In this document: positions 28,088 to 35,455 of the stretch, in pieces | How the letters are laid out: the number at the start of each line of letters is the position of its first letter | Numbering within the stretch: position 1 is the first letter of the stretch | NCBI RefSeq assembly: GCF_001412085.1 | Contig: NZ_LKEV01000002.1 | Location: forward strand, 372,001 to 436,000 | Length of the DNA: 64,000 nt | Direction: 5' to 3' | Source of the DNA: Corynebacterium lowii | Lineage (GTDB): Bacteria; Actinomycetota; Actinomycetes; Mycobacteriales; Mycobacteriaceae | Translations under genes and position numbers: made by a program | The notes under the pieces: model-generated | Seen by the model: only the letters and a program-made list of their open reading frames with translations | The model's database searches: none | What the model was told of the DNA's origin: nothing

Positions 28088-29293
28088 CTACGCGGCTTCC
28101 TCCGCCACCAGCAGATCGGCAACGATCCCATCGGCAAAGAGGCGGCCCGCCTCCGTGACGGCCACGCGCTCTCTCCCATCGGGAGCTTCCGACGCCGCCC
28201 CGGCACCACTTGTCACCCGCAGCAGGCCGCGCTCCCGGTATTCCTCCACCACCGGCCAGGCCTTATCTGCAATCCAGGAACTCGGCACCCCGCGCCGCAT
28301 ACGCAGCCCCAGCATGAGGCGTTCGGTGTGCTGCTCCTGCGGGCTCAACCGCTCGCTCTCCTTGATCGGCAAGCGGCCCTCGGCCAGTTCGCGGGCGTAG
28401 GTGGCCGGGTGCTTGACGTGATAGAAACGCTCTCCTTCGATGTGGGAGTGCGCCCCCGGTCCTGCTCCCCACCACTGCCCATCGCGCCAATAAATCTCGT
28501 TGTGGTGGCACTCCCCTCCGGGCCGCGCCCAGTTGGATACCTCGTACCAGTCCATTCCCGCCTCGCGCAGGTAAGAATCAATCATCTCGTAGCGGGCGGC
28601 CAGCACGTCCTCCTCCGGGGCGGGCAACTCCCCACGGCGCACCTTGCGCGCCATGCGGGTGCCGTCCTCCACGATGAGCGAGTACGCCGAGACGTGATCC
28701 ACCCCGGTGCTCACAATGGCCTCCACGGTGGCGCGCACGTCGGCGTCGGTCTCGGTGGGAGTGCCGTAGATCATGTCCAGGTTCACGTGCTCAAAGCCGG
28801 CCCCCAGGGCCTCGCGCGCCGCCGCCACCGCGCGGCCGGGGGTGTGCTTGCGCTCCAAGATCGCCAGCACGTGAGTGGCCGCCGATTGCATGCCCAAAGA
28901 AACCCTGGTGAACCCGGCATCGAGAAGCCCCTCGAAGAACTCCGGGGAGGTGGACTCCGGGTTCGATTCCGTGGTCACCTCCGCTCCGGGGGCCAGGCCA
29001 AAGGAGGAACGCACCGCGCCCAAGACCCGCCCCAGGCCCTCTGAACCCAGCATGGAGGGGGTACCGCCGCCCACGAATACCGTCTGTGCCGGGCGCACAA
29101 TCCCGCGCTGCTCCAAATGTGCCGCCGCGAGATCCAATTCCCGCTCCAGGGCCTCCAGATAACTCTCCGGGGAGGCCGAGGTACCCAGCTCACCGGGGGT
29201 ATACGTGTTGAAATCGCAGTAGCCACAGCGCGTGGCGCAAAAGGGCACGTGCACGTACACCCCAAAGGGGTCATTGTGATACATGGGCACCAC
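28088..29293 (-). CDS. hemW: Heme chaperone HemW (radical SAM)
   Basis: A 401-residue radical SAM protein long annotated as oxygen-independent coproporphyrinogen oxidase but, as HemW, a heme-insertion chaperone. The cluster motif CATRCGYCDF (CxxxCxxC) is at residues 18-27, followed by VGGGTPSML and MQSAATHVL. A start at M4 (29284) is also possible. Located with hrcA as usual. Confidence 0.92.
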   Translation of the reverse strand: MVPMYHNDPFGVYVHVPFCATRCGYCDFNTYTPGELGTSASPESYLEALERELDLAAAHLEQRGIVRPAQTVFVGGGTPSMLGSEGLGRVLGAVRSSFGLAPGAEVTTESNPESTSPEFFEGLLDAGFTRVSLGMQSAATHVLAILERKHTPGRAVAAAREALGAGFEHVNLDMIYGTPTETDADVRATVEAIVSTGVDHVSAYSLIVEDGTRMARKVRRGELPAPEEDVLAARYEMIDSYLREAGMDWYEVSNWARPGGECHHNEIYWRDGQWWGAGPGAHSHIEGERFYHVKHPATYARELAEGRLPIKESERLSPQEQHTERLMLGLRMRRGVPSSWIADKAWPVVEEYRERGLLRVTSGAGAASEAPDGRERVAVTEAGRLFADGIVADLLVAEEAA

Positions 29294-29307
29294 CCTATCC
29301 AGGTGCC

Positions 29308-30042
29308 CTAACTCGCCGCGCCTGAGCCCTCCGCACCCGTTGCTTCCCGACGCCGCCGCGCCACCCTGGCCACCACGGCGTCGATACGCGCGCGCTCCGC
29401 CAGGAAAGCCGGAGGGTTGCTGCCGCGTTTAGCGCGGGCATAGGCCGGGTGCGCGCTGGCCACGCTGCCCAGCCACCCCTGCGTGACCGCTTGCACCGCG
29501 CCCTCTACCCGGCGATAAAAGTGCGGCAGGCTAAAGGCATCGAGATCATTGGCCGCCACATCGGTGCTCTCTAGAATCCACTCCACCAGTTCTTCCAGAT
29601 TCCGCTGCACCGCCTCGGTGCGGGCGTCGAGGGCACCGGCCAGTTCCGCCACGATCACCGGGGAGGACTCCAAGGGGTAGGCCTCGCACAGTGCGGCGGC
29701 GTCCAGCAACTCCGGGGCCGGGCTGATCTTCGCCCGCGAGCGTGCGCTCAACCTGCCGGAACGCAGCCCGGAGGTGAGCGCCTGGCGCAGACCCATGAGT
29801 TCACCCAACACCACGCGGGAATCCACCTTGGCGTCCTCTGCGATCTCCTGAAACTCCGCGAGGCAGTCGTGCACCAGCTCGGCATCCCAATCGGCTACGG
29901 CCTGGCAAATATGCTCGATGTATTCCGCCACCTCATCCCCGATGTCATAGAGTTCCTGGGTGAGTTCCCGGTGGCGCAGCTCGGCGGCAAGACGGTGCAT
30001 GGTGGCGGCGCTGCTCCTTCCCGATGACTCATGCGGTGGCAC
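29308..30042 (-). CDS. Hypothetical protein, 244 aa
   Basis: Helical, charged protein of unknown function; no signal peptide or membrane segment. It starts either at GTG 30042 or at ATG 30000 (MHRLAAELRH), preceded by GGAAGGAG at a rather long distance. It resembles no domain I know. A perfect hairpin lies directly before the GTG, so part of the regulation may be post-transcriptional. It is 15 nt upstream of hemW on the same strand. Confidence 0.6.
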   Translation of the reverse strand: MPPHESSGRSSAATMHRLAAELRHRELTQELYDIGDEVAEYIEHICQAVADWDAELVHDCLAEFQEIAEDAKVDSRVVLGELMGLRQALTSGLRSGRLSARSRAKISPAPELLDAAALCEAYPLESSPVIVAELAGALDARTEAVQRNLEELVEWILESTDVAANDLDAFSLPHFYRRVEGAVQAVTQGWLGSVASAHPAYARAKRGSNPPAFLAERARIDAVVARVARRRREATGAEGSGAAS

Positions 30043-30063
30043 CCCTCAAGGGACACTTGAGGG
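30043..30063. repeat. 8-bp perfect palindrome upstream of the 244-aa gene
   Basis: CCCTCAAG, 5 nt GGACA, CTTGAGGG, immediately before the GTG start. It could be a hairpin hiding the start region, or an operator. The 12-mer AACCCTCAAGTG within it, read on the minus strand, is also present on the plus strand at 2613-2624. Confidence 0.45.
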
Positions 30064-30173
30064 TTCATGACGGGAACGACTCTATGGCACGAAGCTGCCT
30101 TTTCCCGCACGGCGCGCCGGGAGCGCGGACATGGCTTTGCCAGGGTTCACAGCCTCCGGTTTTTATAGCCCCG

Positions 30174-30998
30174 CTATAGCCTCCTGCGCAGCCAGGCCGA
30201 AACCTGATCCACCGCCACCACCAGAATCAGCACCAGGATGATGTAGGTGAGCATCTCATCGAACTGGAAGGTCTTGATCGAACGATTAATCAGCAGGCCG
30301 ATACCGCCCGCCCCCACCAGGCCCAGCACCAGGGAACTGCGCACATTCACATCAAAGCGATAGAGCAGCAGCCCCACGAACTGCGGCAACGTGACCGGCA
30401 GCGTGGAATGAGCCAGTTGCGCCAACCGCGGCGCGCCGGTGGTGCTCAGCGCCACGAGCGGGCCCTGATCGGCCTCCTCCATCGCCTCGGCCCAGAGCTT
30501 TCCCATCACCCCGGTGTTATGCAGCATGAGAGCCATCACGCCTGCGAAGGGGCCAAGCCCCACGGCGGTCACAAAGATGAGCGCAAAAACAATATCCGGC
30601 ACCGCGCGGAGGAAGGAAAGTAGCACGCGGCAGGCGTGATAGACCACGCTATCCGACGTCACCGTGCGCGCCGCGCCCAGGGCCAGCACCGCGGCCAGGG
30701 GCACCGACAACGTGGTGCCCAGCAGACCAATCCACAAGGTAGTGAGCAACCCGTTGAGGCCCGGCTTGAGCACCGTCTGCCAGCTCAGATCGGGCGGAAT
30801 GGAATCCGCGAGGAACTGCACCATGTGCGGCCACCCGGCCACCAGTTTTTCCAGGTAGAACTCGGTGTTCTCAATGGCCACGGCGTGCACGGCCACCAAG
30901 GCCGCGATACCCAGCGCCCAGGCGGCGGTGCGGCGCAAGCGGGGGCGAGCGGGAATGGGGGCGGGTGATACGAGGGCAGCAGTGTTTATTGTGCTCAT
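30174..30998 (-). CDS. phnE: Phosphonate ABC transporter permease
   Basis: A 274-residue inner-membrane permease with about six membrane segments and the coupling helix region EAMEEADQGPLVALSTTGAPRLAQ. Motifs RAVPDIVFALIFVTAVGLGPFAGVMAL and GAGGIGLLINRS are PhnE-like. It is the last gene of a four-gene operon and overlaps phnC by 4 nt. There is only one permease gene. Confidence 0.93.
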   Translation of the reverse strand: MSTINTAALVSPAPIPARPRLRRTAAWALGIAALVAVHAVAIENTEFYLEKLVAGWPHMVQFLADSIPPDLSWQTVLKPGLNGLLTTLWIGLLGTTLSVPLAAVLALGAARTVTSDSVVYHACRVLLSFLRAVPDIVFALIFVTAVGLGPFAGVMALMLHNTGVMGKLWAEAMEEADQGPLVALSTTGAPRLAQLAHSTLPVTLPQFVGLLLYRFDVNVRSSLVLGLVGAGGIGLLINRSIKTFQFDEMLTYIILVLILVVAVDQVSAWLRRRL

Positions 30999-31801
30999 TG
31001 TGGCTCCTTGACGAGGGTGGCGCGGGTTGCCGGGGCGGCGTCGGAAGCAATACCCGTGGCGGTCTCCGTGGCGTAGAGGGTGGAGATGAGTTCGAGGCTG
31101 GTCTCTCCGGCGGGCAGGTTAAAGGCCACCCGGCCCTGCTTGATCCCCACGATGGTGTCGCAATAGGCCAGGGCCAGTTCCGGCTGGTGAATCACACAAA
31201 TGCAGGCCACCTGGGAGGCCTTGGCGATGTCGCGCAGCAGGCCCATCACCTGATGAGCGGCCGTGGGGTCCAGGGCCGCGGTGGGCTCATCGGCCAGAAT
31301 CACCTCGGGGCGCTGACATAAAGCGCGGGCCACGGCCACGCGCTGTTGCTGTCCACCGGAAAAGGAACCCACACGCTCGTGTACCCGAGCGCCCAGCCCC
31401 ACCCGGTGCAGGCAACCCACGGCCTCCTTTTTGAGCTCGCCGGGAAAGGGAACGGGGCTGAGGCTGCGCCACAGCGGCACGCGGGCCAGGCCCCCGGCGC
31501 ACACGTTATCCAGGGCGCTGCGGCGGCCCACCAGGTGCATCTTCTGGAAGATCACGGCGGTGCCGGTTCCACCGGGTACAGCAATCTCTCCCCGGTCGTT
31601 CTTTTCTAGGCCCGCGATGAGCCGCAATATGGTGGACTTGCCGCTGCCGTTGGCACCGAGCAGTCCGATAACCTCACCACGGTGAGCGTCCAGGGAGACG
31701 TCGTGAAGCACGTGGTGATCGCCAAAGCTCTTGGCCACGTGGGTCACGCGCACGATTCTTTCAGGGTTCTGGGGGTTTGCAGAGGTCGTTGCGGGGGTCA
31801 T
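30995..31801 (-). CDS. phnC: Phosphonate ABC transporter ATPase
   Basis: A 268-residue ABC ATPase: Walker A GANGSGKST (about residue 49), Q-loop VIFQKMHLVGRRSALDNV (PhnC-like), signature SFSGGQQQR and Walker B VILADEPTAALD. Overlaps phnD and phnE by 4 nt each. The RSALDNVCAGGL stretch supports phosphonate over amino-acid import. Confidence 0.93.
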   Translation of the reverse strand: MTPATTSANPQNPERIVRVTHVAKSFGDHHVLHDVSLDAHRGEVIGLLGANGSGKSTILRLIAGLEKNDRGEIAVPGGTGTAVIFQKMHLVGRRSALDNVCAGGLARVPLWRSLSPVPFPGELKKEAVGCLHRVGLGARVHERVGSFSGGQQQRVAVARALCQRPEVILADEPTAALDPTAAHQVMGLLRDIAKASQVACICVIHQPELALAYCDTIVGIKQGRVAFNLPAGETSLELISTLYATETATGIASDAAPATRATLVKEPQ

Positions 31802-32730
31802 GGCACGTCCTTAATGCTCATGCCGAGTTCATCGGCAAGATGGTAGAGGGAGCGGTAATCGTCCTTGGTCACGGGGATGAGGCGGCCGGGTGGGTCCACA
31901 TCCAGCAGTTCGGCCACCTGGGCGATGGTGGCGGGTTCTACGTCGCTCAGTGCCCGGCGCACATTATCTTTAAGCTCCTCGCTGGCATGGGCGGTGATCG
32001 TGATGGGGTCGTTGGGGATGGGCTCGGATACCCAAATCTGGCGATATGCTTGCGGGTCAAAGGTGCCCTGGGCCGTGGCCGCAGCCAGGGTTTGGGAGTT
32101 GATCTCGGCGGCCTCCACGGTGCCGTTCTTCAAGGCCAGCAGGGCCTCGGGGTGTCCCCCGGCGTAGTCGGTGGTCACCTCGTTCTCGCTCAACCCCGCC
32201 TCGGAGAGCGCCATGCGAGGCAGGGCATCACCCGAGGTAGAACCCACCGAGCCCAGGGCGAGGTCACGGCCGCGCAGGTCCTCGATGCGGTACACCGGAC
32301 TCTCGGCGCGCACCCAGATTCCGGCGGTATAGGAGGAGAGTTCCCCGTTCGCCTGGGCGAAGGAAACCAGGGGCTCGGCCTGAGCGATACGATCGGCAAA
32401 AACGAAGCCCAGCGGCCCGAACTGCCCCAAGTGGAGGGAGCCATTGCGCATGGCTAATACCTCGGCGGAATAGTCCTCCACGATCATCACCTCCACCTCG
32501 CAATCGAGCGCGCGGCCTAGGTCCTCGGCAATGCTGCGGTAAGCGGGTTCGAGCTTGTCCGGGGCCTCGTAGGGCTCAATGCCGAAGGCGATCTTGCCGT
32601 TAGGGCAGGTGGGATCGTCCGGCCCTTGGCCACCGGGAGCGCAGGCCACCAGGCCGGAGGCCAAGAGCGCGGCGGCTATCGCGGTGCTGCCGGTGGTTTT
32701 CACGGCTTTCCTGGTTGTCATGGTTTTCAT
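31798..32730 (-). CDS. phnD: Phosphonate-binding lipoprotein
   Basis: A 310-residue solute-binding protein with lipobox GLVAC (Cys about residue 30). FGIEPYEAPDKLEPAYRSIAEDLGRAL and LALGSVGSTSGDALPRMAL are typical of PhnD. It captures the phosphonate for the PhnCE channel. Overlaps the FAD oxidoreductase gene by 4 nt. Confidence 0.92.
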   Translation of the reverse strand: MKTMTTRKAVKTTGSTAIAAALLASGLVACAPGGQGPDDPTCPNGKIAFGIEPYEAPDKLEPAYRSIAEDLGRALDCEVEVMIVEDYSAEVLAMRNGSLHLGQFGPLGFVFADRIAQAEPLVSFAQANGELSSYTAGIWVRAESPVYRIEDLRGRDLALGSVGSTSGDALPRMALSEAGLSENEVTTDYAGGHPEALLALKNGTVEAAEINSQTLAAATAQGTFDPQAYRQIWVSEPIPNDPITITAHASEELKDNVRRALSDVEPATIAQVAELLDVDPPGRLIPVTKDDYRSLYHLADELGMSIKDVP

Positions 32731-33863
32731 GGCGCCGGGGCCTCCTCGTGGTTCACGATCAGCTCCGCGATGCCAAAAGAAAGCGTCATGCCAATTCCCG
32801 AGGTCACCACGGCCACCGTGGTCGCCTCATCGGGGTGTTCCAGCACGAGGTTCGTGGAGGCGGAATCGGCGTAGCGGCCCTGCCAGCGTTGGAGCACCAC
32901 CGGACACTCAATACCCAGATAGCGCGCCGCGCGACCAAGCAGGAGTTCCGATTGGGCGGCGTCGATAAAGGGCGTGGGGCTGAGCGCATACTCGTGGGAA
33001 TCCCCCACCAAGATTCCGCCCGGAATGGCCGTGGCCATCACGTTGGCGATGTTGTCCACCAGTTCCGGTTCCCGCGCGGCCAGTTCCGCGCGCAGCCGCT
33101 CCGCCGCGGGCATGGCGGCGATCCCCTCGTACCTGGTCATAGACGTGGCCGTGAGCATGGCGAGATCCACCGGGGTAGTCTCCGGGCGCGCGATGAGCGC
33201 CATCGTGAGCGTGCAGGTGCGCACCCCATGCTTATCGACGACCCCCGGAAACATTTCCCCCGCTCGCTCACCGGGGCAGGCCACCACCTCGGAGGCGCGG
33301 AAGGTGCCGCGGTTGGTCTCCACCACTCCCCCGGCGGTATGCCAGGCTGCGGTGTTCCAGCTAAAGCGCACCCCCTGGTTGTGCAACCACCAGGCGAGTT
33401 CGGGGGCCGCCTGGCGGGGATTCACCCGCATGTCGCGCGGCAGGTGCGCCCCGCCGAGGACGTCGAGAGCCGGTGCCCCGAGACGCTCGCGCGTGGCCTG
33501 CGGACTGAGCAGGACGACGTCCTCGCCGCCGCGATGAGCGCGAAACTGCTCGATAACGGCCTTTTCCGTCTCCGTTTGCAGGGGGATCACCGTGCCGGGT
33601 TGCATGGCCCAGAGCCCGGCGTCGCGGGCCGCCTCCTTCCAGCCTTGAGCGGAACTGCGGGCAAGGTCTTGGAGGTCATCGGCCTGAGCGGTGAAACAGG
33701 CGTGGCCGAAGTTTTGGATGGAGGCCCCCACGGGGGAATCGGAGCGCTCTATCACGTGGACGGTTCGGCCCTGCTTGTGCGCCCGCCAGGCGGTAGCCAG
33801 GCCTAGGATTCCGGCGCCAATGACGATGAGGTCTGTGCTGTGCTGCGTGCTCATGCCGCTCAT
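32727..33863 (-). CDS. FAD-dependent aminophosphonate oxidoreductase (TIGR03364-like)
   Basis: A 378-residue D-amino-acid-oxidase-type flavoprotein. The N terminus has the Rossmann motif LIVIGAGILGLATAWRA; GASIQNFGHACFTAQ and GIGMTLSFGIAE are features of the family that occurs with phosphonatase-like HAD proteins. It probably deaminates or demethylates an aminophosphonate by oxidation, giving phosphonoacetaldehyde or a hydroxylated analogue; the substrate is inferred from context. The start is ATG 33863 or ATG 33854; an upstream frame to 33944 would run through the operator. First gene of the phn operon. Confidence 0.85.
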   Translation of the reverse strand: MSGMSTQHSTDLIVIGAGILGLATAWRAHKQGRTVHVIERSDSPVGASIQNFGHACFTAQADDLQDLARSSAQGWKEAARDAGLWAMQPGTVIPLQTETEKAVIEQFRAHRGGEDVVLLSPQATRERLGAPALDVLGGAHLPRDMRVNPRQAAPELAWWLHNQGVRFSWNTAAWHTAGGVVETNRGTFRASEVVACPGERAGEMFPGVVDKHGVRTCTLTMALIARPETTPVDLAMLTATSMTRYEGIAAMPAAERLRAELAAREPELVDNIANVMATAIPGGILVGDSHEYALSPTPFIDAAQSELLLGRAARYLGIECPVVLQRWQGRYADSASTNLVLEHPDEATTVAVVTSGIGMTLSFGIAELIVNHEEAPAP

Positions 33864-33891
33864 TGTGGCGGCTGCACCCCAACTTGTCCAC

Positions 33892-33907
33892 ACTTGTACA
33901 TACAAGT
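33892..33907. promoter_or_regulatory. Palindromic operator, phn divergent region
   Basis: ACTTGTA-CA-TACAAGT, 7-bp perfect arms with 2-nt spacer, between the divergent oxidoreductase and GntR genes; an extra half site ACTTGT lies at 33882. The GTACATAC core is close to the HutC-subfamily GntR consensus GT-N-TA-N-AC. Probable GntR binding site. Confidence 0.7.
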
Positions 33908-33980
33908 TAACGCAGAGTTCATATACCGTACCGGTGCAGTTCACCTTTATCTTTGCGTTTTCCTGCTAGAATCTCGGAAC

Positions 33981-34733
33981 ATGCACGATGAAAGCGGGAT
34001 AAACTTACACGTACAAGTGGAGAGGTACCTGCGCGGCCTCATCTCCTCCGGGGAACTCCACCCCGGCGATCCCATCCCCAGCGAGGCCGAACTCTGCCGC
34101 CTCTTCCACGCCTCCCGCAGCCCCGTGCGCCAGGCCATCGCCTCCCTGCGCACCGCAGGCCTGCTTTCCGGAGGGCAAGGCCGCCGCTCCATCGTGCAAT
34201 CACAGGCGAGCACCCAGAGTTTTTCCACCCTGCTTTCCTTTACCGAATGGTGTCATTCAATGGGGGTTACCCCTGGACAAAGGACCCTCGAATTAGCCCG
34301 CCGCCCCGGCCACCCGGACATCACCGAGCAACTGGGGCTAGAACCCGGCTCCCCCGTGGTGGAGGTTCTGCGCCTGCGCAGCATGAACGGCACCCCCGCC
34401 ATGCTGGAACGAGCCGCCTTCCCCCTAGAGGTGGGCCAGCATCTGCTGGCCTTTGATACCGATTCCGGCTCCATCTTTGAACACCTCAGCAAGCAGGGGG
34501 TGGAACTCTACCGGGCGGAAAACACCATCGGTGCCATCCCTGCCCCGGAGGAGGACGCCGAGCTTTTAGGCGTTGCCCCTCATTCCCCGCTGCTGCGGGT
34601 GCAGCGTCGCACCAGCGATTCCCGGGGGCGCGTGCTCGAAGTAGCCGATGACCGCTACCTGCCGGAACTCACCGAGTTCACCATCGTCAATACCCGCGCC
34701 GGCGCCGCCGGACTCACCCAACAACCACGCTGA
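33981..34733 (+). CDS. GntR/HutC-family regulator of phosphonate use
   Basis: A 250-residue repressor: winged helix 10-75 (IPSEAELCRLFHASRSPVRQAIASL, then GRRSIVQSQ) and UTRA ligand-binding domain 95-245 (PVVEVLRLRSMNGTPAMLERAAFP). Start ATG 33981 is preceded by a weak ribosome binding site. It is divergent from the FAD oxidoreductase gene and followed by the HAD gene after 17 nt, so it likely senses an aminophosphonate and controls both transcripts. Confidence 0.9.
   Translation: MHDESGINLHVQVERYLRGLISSGELHPGDPIPSEAELCRLFHASRSPVRQAIASLRTAGLLSGGQGRRSIVQSQASTQSFSTLLSFTEWCHSMGVTPGQRTLELARRPGHPDITEQLGLEPGSPVVEVLRLRSMNGTPAMLERAAFPLEVGQHLLAFDTDSGSIFEHLSKQGVELYRAENTIGAIPAPEEDAELLGVAPHSPLLRVQRRTSDSRGRVLEVADDRYLPELTEFTIVNTRAGAAGLTQQPR
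34003..34018. promoter_or_regulatory. Second operator-like palindrome inside the GntR coding region
   Basis: ACTTACACGTACAAGT matches 13 of 16 positions of the upstream operator at 33892. It lies at codons 8-13 of the regulator gene and its centre is 111 bp from the first site, roughly ten to eleven helical turns. Confidence 0.5.
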
Positions 34734-34750
34734 CCCCACAGGAGAACCCC

Positions 34751-35455
34751 ATGCCCCTCATCGTGTGCGACATCGCCGGAACCACCATCGACGAACACAA
34801 CATCGTGTACCAAGAATTACGCGCCTGCGTGGAAAAACGCGGCGTCGCGGTCAAACCCACCGACCTCAATGCCGTGAAGGGAACCGAAAAGCGCTCCGCC
34901 ATTTCCACGCTCCTCTTCCCCCAAGGAAACCCCGATATGGCGGAGGTAGATTCCGCCTTTGCGGACTTCCTGGCCGGACTGCGCTGCGCCTACACCGAGC
35001 ACCCGCCGCTGCCCCTGCCCGGTACTCAGGCGGCATTGGAAAATCTGCGTGAGCGCGGTTACCGCCTCGCGCTCACCACCGGCTTTCAGCGCGATATTGC
35101 CCAGACCGTGCTAGAAGCCTGCGGTTGGGGCGTGCGCCGGGCCACTTCCCCTTCCGGTCGCGTGGATACCATCGAGGGCGGCTTTCTCCTCGACGCCCTG
35201 GTGACCTCGGATTGCGTGGCCGCCGGGCGGCCCGCCCCCTATCTCATTCATCGGGCTATGGAAATGACCGCCACCGCCTCGGTACACGAGGTGGTGGCGG
35301 TCGGTGATACGGTGGCCGATCTCCGCGCCGCGGCCAACGCGGGGGTGCGCGGCGTGGGCGTGCTCACCGGCTCGGTGCCCCGCGAGGTGCTTGAAGCCGA
35401 ACCTCACGCGGCAGTACTGGAAAGCCTCGCGGAGGTGCCGGCTTTCCTGCCCTAG
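34751..35455 (+). CDS. Phosphonatase-like HAD hydrolase (TIGR03351-like)
   Basis: A 234-residue HAD enzyme similar to PhnX-type phosphonoacetaldehyde hydrolase but of the PhnX-like family. Motif I is DIAGTTIDEHN (residues 7-17); the cap segment VKGTEKRSAI places Lys residues where PhnX has its Schiff-base lysine; later come TTGFQRDIAQ and VAVGDTVADLRAAANAG. It presumably cleaves the C-P bond of the product of the FAD enzyme. It follows the GntR gene by 17 nt. The stop interlocks with the next gene by 4 nt (CTAG). Confidence 0.85.
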   Translation: MPLIVCDIAGTTIDEHNIVYQELRACVEKRGVAVKPTDLNAVKGTEKRSAISTLLFPQGNPDMAEVDSAFADFLAGLRCAYTEHPPLPLPGTQAALENLRERGYRLALTTGFQRDIAQTVLEACGWGVRRATSPSGRVDTIEGGFLLDALVTSDCVAAGRPAPYLIHRAMEMTATASVHEVVAVGDTVADLRAAANAGVRGVGVLTGSVPREVLEAEPHAAVLESLAEVPAFLP

